A DNA stretch of 64,000 bases. Source: Wurfbainia villosa. Its lineage: Eukaryota > Streptophyta > Magnoliopsida > Zingiberales > Zingiberaceae. Shown here one piece after another: positions 46,475-58,826 of this stretch (within the stretch, counting starts at the first letter, position 1; the number at the start of each line of letters is the position of its first letter). The notes under the pieces were generated by a model that had not been told where the DNA came from, did no database searches, and saw only the letters and a list, made by a program, of their open reading frames with translations. A program made the position numbers and the translations under genes. Location: NCBI GenBank assembly GCA_025175895.1, contig CM046008.1, positions 28,971,255-29,035,254 of the forward strand, read 5' to 3'.

Positions 46475-48060
46475 ATGGGTTAGGGTGTGTCAAACCTAAG
46501 TGGATGGGTAGTTAACCTAGCCATGGTGACTTGACACATTAGGATGTGTCATTATGCTTGAGAAGTTGAAAAATAATTAAATTGGCACAAATAGGTCTTA
46601 GAGGTATGGATGTGCCATTTTGGGTTTATGGCACATTTGGGAGATAATGGTGTTAAGGCAAAATGGAATTAATTCCTAGAAATGGCAATTTGAATTTAAC
46701 ACTTAGGTATCCCATACCTTAGTATCTTATAATTGCCATGCTTTGTTTGTCTTGCCATGTCATGACATCATTTTCATTTTTATCTCTAAAAATGTCATGA
46801 TCATGTTTTAGACTTATTGTTATATATGTATGCTAAAATCTCATTCACATGTCATGACATCATGATTTTGACACATGCTTAGTTATATCATGTATATGTC
46901 ATAATCATATCATGCATAAAATAAAATTGATTTAAGGATCATTGGCATGACTTGAAGTCTCATGCATAAGGGAATCAAGTAGAGTTGCCTTAGAATATGC
47001 ATGAGACCATTAAAGAACAAAAACCCACATCTCACTAGAATATTTGACTTGAATGTGTTTTACACATCTAGATACAAGTGAGATGTTTAGGAAAAAGAAA
47101 TTAAAGGGTTCAAAAACATTTTTGAAAACATTTTGAAAAACCTTGGTGAAGTCTATCTTTTGATAACTATCACCATTGAATGGGATGATACAAGGAGGGC
47201 TCAATATTGAAGCTTTTCTTAACTTTTGAACTTTGTATCAATCTCGCTAATTTGTAGGTAAAATAATTTTCTAATATTTTTCACCCATTATGATTGTAAT
47301 AAGTAATATATGTACAAAATTTCATGATTTATCAACGTATGTATATTTACTTACGAATTTCAAAAATTCATTTCAAATTGAGCGTAAATGATTATCATCA
47401 TTGCCAGGAGGCGATTGATCGATGTGGAAAGGAGTCGGTGATATTTGAGAGAGTCAAGCAGCACAGTGATTTGGGTAAACCTTGGTGGTTAGGCCCATGT
47501 TCTATGTTTTGGTCCCCTAACCACTCCTAACCCTAGGACATGCTTGGGAGAGCATTAGAAGGGTGGAAATCCATTGGATATGGATTAGGAGAAGTGTTTA
47601 TGGAGAGTATCAATTTTAAGGTGGATGAGAGTTCATTGTTGAACTTTGCCTTAATTTTGATGGATTTTGTGTTCCTATTGGCTTAGGGGCTTTCCAAAGA
47701 CATTGTTGGTGCAATGGTCAAGGGGGACCAAACCTTTAGGGAGAGGTATCCATCATGGAAAGATGGATGTGTATTTTTCCTCATGGGAGGAAAATTAAGG
47801 GATTGCGCCTCTCTTAAGTGATATGGGATTATCACTAGAAAGATTGAGGGCATGCCAAGGAGAAGATTGTAAGATTTCATTGGGATATGAGACATTGACA
47901 CCCTTGAGGACCTTTTTGATGTAATATCAAAAAGGGGGAGAAGTTACCAAGTTAACAATTAGGGTTCGTTGGAATTCTCATTGGGATGTGAGAATTGCCA
48001 ATATGGGAGAATTGGTAGACTTGAGATGGTAGTTTTGTCAATCATCAAAAAGGGGGAGAT
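46475..48060 (+). other. 3' noncoding region, array unit 2
   Basis: Copy of 41846-43416, ending with both PPTs. Around 47390-47470 it differs from the other units in small indels at CAG/CTG/CG sites. No gene. Confidence 0.85.
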
Positions 48061-49527
48061 TGTTGGTGCAATCGGCCCAGGTTGACTCGAGTTTGACTCG
48101 AGCAGTATTTTGATGATAGAAAAAACTTATGACATGGGATTGTTATAGGAAATCTCAACATGGAGTTGGCATGGAAAATCCAAGCATGAGGCTTGGTGTG
48201 GAAAGTCCAACATGGAGTTGGCATGGAAAATCCAAGCATGGGGCTTGGTGTGGAAAGTCCAACATGGAGTTGGCATGGAAAATCCAAGCATGAGGCTTGG
48301 TGTGGAAAAGTCCAAAGAATTGCAGTCCGCTTGGTGCTTGGTGAGAAATGCATTGCGGTTGTGCGCTCGGTGCATTTGGAAGTCTTGAGGACTTGGTAAG
48401 TTCACTAGGCTCGGGGTCCTTGAGTCGGTGAAGGATGGCATTCTAAGCCGTCGCTTGATACATCCGAGGGAGCGACGAGAGAATGGAGTGAGGCCTAAGG
48501 GAAGCATACTTGATGGCAAGAGGCGAGAAGGATGGCGTTCTGGCCGCGCTTGGCGATCCGAGGACGAGGCGAGGAAGAGAGCTTCGATGGGGAACTCCAT
48601 GAGGGATGAGGTGGACTTGGACAAGTGGATCTGAAAGTGTCGGAGGCTCAAACAACTTGGGTTTGAGGTTTTACCCGACATCAGTCGACTGGCATAGGTG
48701 CCAATCGACTGCACTAAGTCGACTAGGGTTCGGATTGAGCAGGGTTTGGTGCCGATCCGACTCACAGAGGAGGGATCAACTATTCACCGTCGATCGGTGA
48801 TGAGGAGATCGATCGATCGGGGTGTTTTCAGCCACAGAATAGTTTCCAGTCGAGTGCTTGTGCCAACACTCGACTGATGGTGTTACCAGTCGATTGATGG
48901 GTATCATCAGTCGACTAATAGGTAATCCGTTGGAACATAACCAACATGGATCTGGCCATTGTGAGACAACTGAGGACCCGATCGATGGTCACGATGATCG
49001 GTGATGGGCACGTAAATCGGCTCACGAGTTATAAATGGAGCTCAAGAGGGAGGATTTTGCCAAGACTTTTGTGAAGCTATTGGAGGGGAATTGCTGCTGT
49101 ATTCCAGACCTTCAAGAGCTATCTAAAGCAAGCAACAAGCAAAGAGTTCAAAGCAAGCATTGTAAAGTGTTCTTTACGTGTATTTTGTATTTGTCTTTGT
49201 ATTGCTTGTATTTCATATTACTTAGTATAATTGCTTGTGAGAGGTTTCTCCACCTCCGACGTGTTGTCGAGAAGGAGTGTTAGTTAGTGTCGTGCACATA
49301 ACTAGAGCTCAGTGAGCTCGCCCGTGGAGTAGGAACCATTCGTTTTTGAACCACATATATCTTGTGTATTGCATGTGATTGTGTTGTTGTTATTTCTATT
49401 GTTTCTGCTACGTATATTAACGACAATTGTAGACAAGCACGCAAGAACGAACGACTTCCGCTCATACGACGAAAGAGGGTTATTCACCTCCCCCCTTTAG
49501 CCGGCCAACACCAATCGATTTCCTACA
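48061..49527 (+). repeat. LTR3 of the array, chimeric
   Basis: 1467 bp. Same LTR5-to-LTR1 switch as LTR2. Several GAAG and CG-containing sites are shortened (for example 48323-48360, 48445-48560), which makes it shorter than LTR2. Confidence 0.92.
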
Positions 49528-49584
49528 AGTGGTATCAGAGCAAAGAGCTTGTCGAGGACTAACCGCCGACACAAGCACCACAAG

Positions 49585-51105
49585 ATGGCCGGCTACAACC
49601 TCCAACCACCAAAATTTGAAAAATACTTTCAATGGTAGAGAAGAAAAATGGAGGTATATCTAGAAACCGATTTTGATATTAAGTTAATTCTAGAAAACTG
49701 TTTCAAAATGCCTAGGGATGAAGAAAATAGGCAAATTGAGAAGTCAAGGTGGACCCAAGACCAAATCAAGGACTTCGAGACAAATCTCAAGGTAATCGAA
49801 TTACTTACTGATTTGTTACCTAACAATATTTGGTCTAGATTAGGTAATTATAGGGATGCAAAGGAATTGTCGAGGAAGAAGCACCCACCACATTTGAAGA
49901 TGTTGATGACTTGGTGGAAACCTCCACCTCTAGCATTGAGGGGGAGGAAAGGGTTTCCATTCCGGAGAAAAGTCAAAACGAAGCATCTACCTCCTCAGGA
50001 AGATGTGATCAAGAGGCTTCCACCACCTCCCTAGGTAACTCAAACATATTGATTTTAAATAAAGATCATATAATTTACTTTGAGTGTAGGGAGAAAGGGC
50101 ATTACAAGAGCAAATGCCCAAAATTGGTTAAGAAGAAAACACCGGCACCAAAAGTCAAAGGATGTCGAAGTCCCCACAATCAAGAACAAAGAGCACATTG
50201 TGTGCTTCAAATGCAACCAAAGGGGGCACTACCGAAGCCAATGCCCTAGGGGGAGGAAGAAAGGGCAAGAAGGTGTATCTCATGTAGGGGGAGCTTCTAA
50301 AGCTAACCCTAAGGTATATTTAAATTATGCACCTTCAATTTCTAAAGTTAAAAAGCATGCTAAAAACTATTTTAGTTCTCTTGCAATTATTAATGAAAAG
50401 CATACTAGTAGAAATAATAAGGTTTATTGTTTAGGTGCCAAGCATGTTAGTTTATCTAAGGACAAACCTAGAATCAATAACACTAGACCAATCTTGCCTA
50501 GGGAGTCAATTAAGAGAATTGAAGAAAACTTGGGCATTAACCCCAAGAAATCTAGGCATATGCCTAAAAAGAAAAACAATTCCCAAAAATCCAATGATAA
50601 ATCAAAATTGAGAAGATTAGAGGTGGAGAATCGAGCCTTGAGGTCAAGGCTAGAAAAATTAGAAAAGACCCTCAAAATTATGACAAATACAATTATAGGG
50701 TCTAAGGACCAAAAGTCAAGACCTAGGGTTCAAAAACGGTCTAAGGGTAAGGAAGGTTTGGGTCACAAACCTAAGCCCAAGAAGACTTATCATAATGTTC
50801 CATTTAATTATGGAACAATTTCTAGGTCTAGAAAAACCAAGGCTAATAGGGAAGCTATCCCTAAGACTAGCCATGGTGTTTGCTTAGTAGCTAAGGACTT
50901 AAGGAAAACCAAGAAAGTCACTAAGAAGGTCAAAGGGGGAGTTACCCCTAGGTTTGACTTAGGAAAGACCCAAAAGACTATGGCTTCAAAGCTAAAAAGG
51001 GTCATTAGGAAGGTATCTAGGGAAGTTATCCCTAGTGAATACCTTGTTAACCCAAGGAGCTCCAATAGGTATTGGGTTCCTAGTAGCGTGATCAATTCAC
51101 GCTAG
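49585..51105 (+). pseudogene. SIRE-like gag, array unit 3
   Basis: Best preserved of the four. TAG at codon 18 (49636-49638) and the same central deletion and knuckle-1 Cys to Tyr change remain. The frame from 50080 to TAG 51105 (341 aa, counted from an internal Met) is open: intact CCHC knuckle 2 (CFKCNQRGHYRSQC), VYCLGAKHVSLSKDKPR, the coiled-coil-like LEVENRALRSRLEKLEKTL, a Lys-rich tail and RYWVPSSVINSR. An extra CTC/CAG triplet at about 49995 is unique to this unit. Confidence 0.9.
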
Positions 51106-52708
51106 ATGGGTTAGGGTGTGTCAAACCTAAGTGGATGGGTAGTTAACCTAGCCATGGTGACTTGACACATTAGGATGTGTCATTATGCTTGAGAAGTTGA
51201 AAAATAATTAAATTGGCACAAATAGGTCTTAGAGGTATGGATGTGCCATTTTGGGTTTATGGCACATTTGGGAGATAATGGTGTTAAGGCAAAATGGAAT
51301 TAATTCCTAGAAATGGCAATTTGAATTTAACACTTAGGTATCCCATACCTTAGTATCTTATAATTGCCATGCTTTGTTTGTCTTGCCATGTCATGACATC
51401 ATTTTCATTTTTATCTCTAAAAATGTCATGATCATGTTTTAGACTTATTGTTATATGTCATGTATGCTAAAATCTCATTCACATGTCATGACATCATGAT
51501 TTTGACACATGCTTAGTTATATCATGTATATGTCATAATCATATCATGCATAAAATAAAATTGATTTAAGGATCATTGGCATGACTTGAAGTCTCATGCA
51601 TAAGGGAATCAAGTAGAGTTGCCTTAGAATATGCATGAGACCATTAAAGAACAAAAACCCACATCTCACTAGAATATTTGACTTGAATGTGTTTTACACA
51701 TCTAGATACAAGTGAGATGTTTAGGAAAAAGAAATTAAAGGTTTCAAAAACATTTTTGAAAACATTTTGAAAAACCTTGGTGAAGTCTATCTTTTGATAA
51801 CTATCACCATTGAATGGGATGATACAAGGAGGGCTCAATATTGAAGCTTTTCTTAACTTTTGAACTTTGTATCAATCTCGCTAATTTGTAGGTAAAATAA
51901 TTTTCTAATATTTTTCACCCATTATGATTGTAATAAGTAATATATGTACAAAATTTCATGATTTATCAACGTATGTATATTTACTTACAATTTCAAAATT
52001 CATTTACAAATTCAGAAATCAGAATCGATTATCGATCATTGCCAGGGAGGCCAGTTGACTGATGTGGAAAGGAGTCGACTGATAGCTGAGAGAGTCAACT
52101 GGCACAGGCTGATTTCGGGTAAACCTTGGTGGTTAGGCCCATGTTCAGCTATGTTTTGGTCCCCTAACCACTCCTAACCCTAGGACATGCTTGGGAGAGC
52201 ATTAGAAAGGGTGGAAATCCATTGGATATGGATTAGGAGAAGTGTTTATGGAGAGTATCAATTTTAAGGTGGATGAGAGTTCATTGTTGAACTTTGCCTT
52301 AATTTTGATGGATTTTGTGTTCCTATTGGCTTAGGGGCTTTCCAAAGACATTGTTGGTGCAATGGTCAAGGGGGACCAAACCTTTAGGGAGAGGTATCCA
52401 TCATGGAAAGATGGATGTGTATTTTTCCTCATGGGAGGAAAATTAAGGGATTGCGCCTCTCTTAAGTGATATGGGATTATCACTAGAAAGATTGAGGGCA
52501 TGCCAAGGAGAAGATTGTAAGATTTCATTGGGATATGAGACATTGACACCCTTGAGGACCTTTTTGATGTAATATCAAAAAGGGGGAGAAGTTACCAAGT
52601 TAACAATTAGGGTTCGTTGGAATTCTCATTGGGATGTGAGAATTGCCAATATGGGAGAATTGGTAGACTTGAGATGGTAGTTTTGTCAATCATCAAAAAG
52701 GGGGAGAT
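51106..52708 (+). other. 3' noncoding region, array unit 3
   Basis: Copy of the unit 1 region with both PPTs; no gene seen. Confidence 0.85.
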
Positions 52709-54053
52709 TGTTGGTGCAATCGGCCCAGGTTGACTCGAGTTTGACTCGAGCAGTATTTTGATGATAGAAAAAACTTATGACATGGGATTGTTATAGGAAA
52801 TCTCAACATGGAGTTGGCATGGAAAATCCAAGCATGAGGCTTGGTGTGGAAAGTCCAACATGGAGTTGGCATGGAAAATCCAAGCATGGGGCTTGGTGTG
52901 GAAAGTCCAACATGGAGTTGGCATGGAAAATCCAAGCATGAGGCTTGGTGTGGAAAAGTCCAAAGAATTGCGAAGTCGCGGCGCTTGGTGCTTGGTGAGA
53001 AATGCATTGCGGTTGTGCGCTTGGTGCATTTGGGAAGTCTTGAGGACTTGGTAAGTTCACTAGGCTCGGGTCCTTGAGTCGGTGAAGGATGGCATTATGG
53101 CCGTCGCTGATACATCCGAGGGACACGGACGAGAGAATGGAGTGAGGCCTAAGGGAAGCATACTGATGGCAAGAGAGACGAGAAGGATGGCGTTGATGGC
53201 GCAGCGATCCGAGGGACGAGGCCGAGGGAAGAGAGCGGAACTCCATGAGGATGAGGTGGACTTGGACAAGTGGCTAAGATCGAGTGTCGGAGGCTCAAAC
53301 AACTTGGGTTTGAGGTTTTACTCGACACATCACCGACCGCATAGGTGCCAATCGACGCACTAAGTCGACTAGGGTTCGACGAATAGGTTCCGATCAACTA
53401 CGAGGGAGGGCAATAACTATTGACACCGTCGATCGATGAGGGAGATCACCGATCGATCGGGGTGTTTTCACCACAGAATAGTTTCCGATAGTGCTTGTGC
53501 CAACACTGACCGATGAGGTTTACCGGTCGATTGATGGTATCATCACGACTAATAGGTATCCGATAACCAACATGGATCCGGAGCTCAAGAGGGAGGATTT
53601 TGCCAAGACTTTTGTGAAGCTATTGGAGGGAATTCATATTCCGGACCTTCAAGAGCTATCTAAAGCAAGCAACAAGCAAAGAGTTCAAAGCATTGTAAAG
53701 TGTTCTTTACGTGTATTTTGTATTTGTCTTTGTATTGCTTGTATTTCATATTACTTAGTTTAATTGCTTGTGAGAGGTTTCTCCACCTCCGACGTGTTGT
53801 CGAGAAGGAGTGTTAGTTAGTGTCGTGCACATAACTAGAGCTCGATGAGCTCGCCCATGGAGTAGGAACCATTCGTTTTTGAACCACATATATCTTGTGT
53901 ATTGCATGTGATTGTGTTGTTGTTATTTCTATTGTTTCCGCTCGATATTAACGACAATTGTAGACAAGCACGCAAGAACGACGACTTCGCTCATCTGACG
54001 AAGAGGGTTATTCACCTCCCCTTTAGCCAGCCAACACCAATCGATTTCCTACA
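52709..54053 (+). repeat. LTR4 of the array, chimeric and shortened
   Basis: 1345 bp. LTR5-type front and LTR1-type back as in LTR2 and LTR3. A deletion of about 100 bp at 53575-53580 removes the stretch with the TATA box; many further losses lie in CG-rich parts (53090-53550). Confidence 0.92.
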
Positions 54054-54104
54054 AGTGGTATCGAGCAAAGAGCTTATCGAGGACTAACACACAAGCACCA
54101 CAAG

Positions 54105-55615
54105 ATGGCCGGCTACAACCTCCAACCACCAAAATTTGAAAAATACTTTCAATGGTAGAGAAGAAAAATGGAGGTATATCTAGAAACCGATTTTGATATT
54201 AAGTTAATTCTAGAAAACTGTTTCAAAATGCCTAGGGATGAAGAAAATAGGCAAATTGAGAAGTCAAGGTGGACCCAAGACCAAATCAAGGACTTCGAGA
54301 CAAATCTCAATAATCAATTACTTACTGATTTGTTACCTAACAATATTTGGTCTAGATTAGGTAATTATAGGGATGCAAAGGAATTGTCGAGGAAGAAGCA
54401 CCCACCACATTTGAAGATGTTGATGACTTGGTGGAAACCTCCACCTCTAGCATTGAGGGGAGGAAAGGGTTTCCATTGGAGAAAAGTCAAAAGCGAAGCA
54501 TCTACCTCCGGAAGATGTGATCAAGAGGCTTCCACCACCTCCCTAGGTAACTCAAACATATTGATTTTAAATAAAGATCATATAATTTACTTTGAGTGTA
54601 GGGAGAAAGGGCATTACAAGAGCAAATGCCCAAAATTGGTTAAGAAGAAAACACCGGCACCAAAAGTCAAAGGATGTCAAAGTCCCCACAATCAAGAACA
54701 AAGAGCACATTGTGTGCTTCAAATGCAACCAAAGGGGGCACTACCGAAGCCAATGCCCTAGGGGGAGGAAGAAAGGGCAAGAAGGTGTATCTCATGTAGG
54801 GGGAGCTTCTAAAGCTAACCCTAAGGTATATTTAAATTATGCACCTTCAATTTCTAAAGTTAAAAAGCATGCTAAAAACTATTTTAGTTCTCTTGCAATT
54901 ATTAATGAAAAGCATACTAGTAGAAATAATAAGGTTTATTGTTTAGGTGCCAAGCATGTTAGTTTATCTAAGGACAAACCTAGAATCAATAACACTAGAC
55001 CAATCTTGCCTAGGGAGTCAATTAAGAGAATTGAAGAAAACTTGGGCATTAACCCCAAGAAATCTAGGCATATGCCTAAAAAGAAAAACAATTCCCAAAA
55101 ATCCAATGATAAATCAAAATTGAGAAGATTAGAGGTGGAGAATCGAGCCTTGAGGTCAAGGCTAGAAAAATTAGAAAAGACCCTCAAAATTATGACAAAT
55201 ACAATTATAGGGTCTAAGGACCAAAAGTCAAGACCTAGGGTTCAAAAACGGTCTAAGGGTAAGGAAGGTTTGGGTCACAAACCTAAGCCCAAGAAGACTT
55301 ATCATAATGTTCCATTTAATTATGGAACAATTTCTAGGTCTAGAAAAACCAAGGCTAATAGGAAGCTATCCTAAGACTAGCCATGGTGTTTGCTTAGTAG
55401 CTAAGGACTTAAGGAAAACCAAGAAAGTCACTAAGAAGGTCAAAGGGGGAGTTACCCCTAGGTTTGACTTAGGAAAGACCCAAAAGACTATGGCTTCAAA
55501 GCTAAAAAGGGTCATTAGGAAGGTATCTAGGGAAGTTATCCCTAGTGAATACCTTGTTAACCCAAGGAGCTCCAATAGGTATTGGGTTCCTAGTAGCGTG
55601 ATCAATTCACGCTAG
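54105..55615 (+). pseudogene. SIRE-like gag, array unit 4
   Basis: TAG at codon 18 (54156-54158) and Met four codons on (54168). From this Met 197 aa are open to 54761, because small losses at 54311 and 54470-54490 put the EEEAPTT and knuckle-1 part in frame with the start. Knuckle 1 has the shared Cys to Tyr change; knuckle 2 (CFKCNQRGHYRSQC) is intact in the frame 54592-55374. A one-base loss near 55363 (AGGAAGCTATCC) breaks the tail, which continues in 55307-55615 to RYWVPSSVINSR. Confidence 0.9.
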
Positions 55616-57196
55616 ATGGGTTAGGGTGTGTCAAACCTAAGTGGATGGGTAGTTAACCTAGCCATGGTGACTTGACACATTAGGATGTGTCATTATGCTT
55701 GAGAAGTTGAAAAATAATTAAATTGGCACAAATAGGTCTTAGAGGTATGGATGTGCCATTTTGGGTTTATGGCACATTTGGGAGATAATGGTGTTAAGGC
55801 AAAATGGAATTAATTCCTAGAAATGGCAATTTGAATTTAACACTTAGGTATCCCATACCTTAGTATCTTATAATTGCCATGCTTTGTTTGTCTTGCCATG
55901 TCATGACATCATTTTCATTTTTATCTCTAAAAATGTCATGATCATGTTTTAGACTTATTGTTATATGTCATGTATGCTAAAATCTCATTCACATGTCATG
56001 ACATCATGATTTTGACACATGCTTAGTTATATCATGTATATGTCATAATCATATCATGCATAAAATAAAATTGATTTAAGGATCATTGGCATGACTTGAA
56101 GTCTCATGCATAAGGGAATCAAGTAGAGTTGCCTTAGAATATGCATGAGACCATTAAAGAACAAAAACCCACATCTCACTAGAATATTTGACTTGAATGT
56201 GTTTTACACATCTAGATACAAGTGAGATGTTTAGGAAAAAGAAATTAAAGGTTTCAAAAACATTTTTGAAAACATTTTGAAAAACCTTGGTGAAGTCTAT
56301 CTTTTGATAACTATCACCATTGAATGGGATGATACAAGGAGGGCTCAATATTGAAGCTTTTCTTAACTTTTGAACTTTGTATCAATCTCGCTAATTTGTA
56401 GGTAAAATAATTTTCTAATATTTTTCACCCATTATGATTGTAATAAGTAATATATGTACAAAATTTCATGATTTATCAACGTATGTATATTTACTTACGA
56501 ATTTCAAAAATTCATTTCTGAAATTCAGAAAATTGTAAATGCAGTTATCAGTCGACTGCCAGGGAGGCCAGTTGACTGATGTGGAAAGGAGTCGACTGAT
56601 AGCTGAGAGAGTCAAGGTGGTTAGGCCCATGTTCAGCTATGTTTTGGTCCCCTAACCACTCCTAACCCTAGGACATGCTTGGGAGAGCATTAGAAAGGGT
56701 GGAAATCCATTGGATATGGATTAGGAGAAGTGTTTATGGAGAGTATCAATTTTAAGGTGGATGAGAGTTCATTGTTGAACTTTGCCTTAATTTTGATGGA
56801 TTTTGTGTTCCTATTGGCTTAGGGGCTTTCCAAAGACATTGTTGGTGCAATGGTCAAGGGGGACCAAACCTTTAGGGAGAGGTATCCATCATGGAAAGAT
56901 GGATGTGTATTTTTCCTCATGGGAGGAAAATTAAGGGATTGCGCCTCTCTTAAGTGATATGGGATTATCACTAGAAAGATTGAGGGCATGCCAAGGAGAA
57001 GATTGTAAGATTTCATTGGGATATGAGACATTGACACCCTTGAGGACCTTTTTGATGTAATATCAAAAAGGGGGAGAAGTTACCAAGTTAACAATTAGGG
57101 TTCGTTGGAATTCTCATTGGGATGTGAGAATTGCCAATATGGGAGAATTGGTAGACTTGAGATGGTAGTTTTGTCAATCATCAAAAAGGGGGAGAT
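55616..57196 (+). other. 3' noncoding region, array unit 4
   Basis: Copy of the unit 1 region with both PPTs. At 56540-56620 it keeps CAGTCGACTGCC and GTCGACTGATAG forms that are altered in units 1 and 2. Confidence 0.85.
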
Positions 57197-58706
57197 TGTT
57201 GGTGCAATCGGCCCAGGTTGACTCGAGTTTGACTCGAGCAGTATTTTGATGATAGAAAAAACTTATGACATGGGATTGTTATAGGAAATCTCAACATGGA
57301 GTTGGCATGGAAAATCCAAGCATGAGGCTTGGTGTGGAAAGTCCAACATGGAGTTGGCATGGAAAATCCAAGCATGGGGCTTGGTGTGGAAAGTCCAACA
57401 TGGAGTTGGCATGGAAAATCCAAGCATGAGGCTTGGTGTGGAAAAGTCCAAAGAATTGCGAAGTCGTGCGCTTGGTGCTTGGTGAGAAATGCATTGCGAA
57501 GTTGTGCGCTCGGTGCATTTGGGAAGTCTTGAGGACTTGGTAAGTTCACTAGGCTCGGGGTCCTTGAGTCGGTGAAGGATGGCATTGCGAAGCCGTGCGC
57601 TTGATACATCTGAGGGACTGCCGGACAGCGAGAGAATGGAGTGAGGCCTAAGGGAAGCATACTTCGATGGCAAGAGACGAGAAGGATGGCGTTACGAAGC
57701 CGTGCGCTTGGCGCATCCGAGGGACGTAGGCCGAGGGAAGAGAGCTTCAGTGGGGAACTCCATGAGGGATGAGGTGGACTTGGACAAGTGGCTAAGACTG
57801 AGTGTCGGAGGCTCAAACAACTTGGGTTTGAGGTTTTACCCGACATCAGTCGACTGGCATAGGTGCCAATCGACTGCACTAAGTCGACTAGGGTTCGACT
57901 GAACAGGGTTTGGCTGATCAGTCGACTACCGAGGGAGGGCAGTCAACTATTGACACCGTCAGTCGACTGATGAGGGAGATCAGTCGACTGATCGGGGTGT
58001 TTTCAGCCACAGAATAGTTTCCAGTCGAGTGCTTGTGCCAACACTCGACTGATGGTGTTACCAGTCGATTGATGGGTATCATCAGTCGACTAATAGGTAA
58101 TCCGTTGGAACATAACCAACATGGATCTGGCCATTGTGAGACAACGGCTACAGGACCGATCGGTGATGATGGATCATCGGTCGGCTGATGGGCAAAATCA
58201 TCGTTATAAATGGAGCTCAAGAGGGAGAATTTCGCCAAGACTTTTGTGAAGCTATTAGAGGGGAATTGTTGCTGCATTCCAGACCTTCAAGAGCCATCTA
58301 AAGCAAGCAACAAGCAAAGGGTTCAAAGCAAGCATTGTAAAGTGTTCTTTACATGTATTTCGTATTTGTCTTTGTATTGCTTGTATTTCATATTACTTAG
58401 TGTAATTTCTTGTGAGAGGTTTCTCCACCTCCGACGTGTTGTCGAGAAGGAGTGTTAGTTAGTGTCATGCGCATAACTAGAGCTCGGTGAGCTCGCCCGT
58501 GGAGTAGGAACCATTTGGTTCCGAACCACGTATATCTTGTGTATTGTGTGTGATTGTGTTGTTGTTGTTATTTCTATTGTTTTTGCTGCGTATATTAACG
58601 ATAATTGTAGACAAGCACGCAAGAAGGAACGACTTCCGCTCATACGACCAAAGAGGGTTATTCACCCCCGCCCCTCTAGCCGGCCAACACTGATCGATTT
58701 CCTACA
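57197..58706 (+). repeat. LTR5 of the array (original 3' LTR)
   Basis: 1510 bp. First 1100 bp nearly identical to LTR2. The last 500 bp differ from LTR1-4 at about thirty places by eye (for example GAGAATTTCGCC, CATGCGCAT, CATTTGGTTCC, ACTGATCG). No PBS follows; TCATC and Gypsy sequence follow. Confidence 0.93.
58205..58211 (+). promoter_or_regulatory. TATA box of LTR5
   Basis: GTTATAAATGG. Being the last LTR, it would drive transcription out of the array into 58707 and beyond. Confidence 0.6.
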
Positions 58707-58711
58707 TCATC
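58707..58711. repeat. right target-site duplication of the tandem array (TCATC)
   Basis: Matches 38740-38744. Confidence 0.85.
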
Positions 58712-58826
58712 TTGGCTCTAGTGGCCCAAGGAGATTTTTCATCCTCCCCTTCTTGATGCGTATGAATCTTGCTCGTTGGGGAGCAAGATATTTGCTCACA
58801 TTACGCCTCCTCCCTTGTGGTCCCTC
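58712..58826 (-). other. continuation of the Gypsy 3' region, between array and element D
   Basis: Joins 38744 across the array. Only 115 bp remain before element D; its last five bases (CCCTC, 58822-58826) are the presumed left TSD of D. Confidence 0.6.

Larger units (their letters stand above)
38745..58706 (+). mobile_element. tandem array of a gag-only SIRE-like element: 5 LTRs, 4 internal regions
   Basis: LTR starts at 38745, 43417, 48061, 52709 and 57197 give periods of 4672, 4644, 4648 and 4488 bp. Each internal region has a tRNA-iMet PBS, a decayed gag, a 1.6-kb noncoding part and a PPT. Protease, integrase, RT and RNase H are absent. This resembles TR-GAG elements, non-autonomous LTR elements that carry only gag. 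One TSD (TCATC) flanks the whole array. The inner LTRs are chimeras of LTR5 (5' part) and LTR1 (3' part). Confidence 0.93.

Noticed and set aside
38745..58706. CRISPR-like or phage-like reading of the regular repeat array
   Set aside because: The repeats are 4.5-4.7 kb LTR-element units with PBS and PPT in a plant genome; no short spaced repeats or cas genes.
38745..58706. array as a pure assembly duplication
   Set aside because: Not fully excluded, but the units differ from each other (triplet at 49995, deletion in LTR4, distinct LTR1 and LTR5 ends) and the inner LTRs are chimeric, which simple duplication of one copy would not give.
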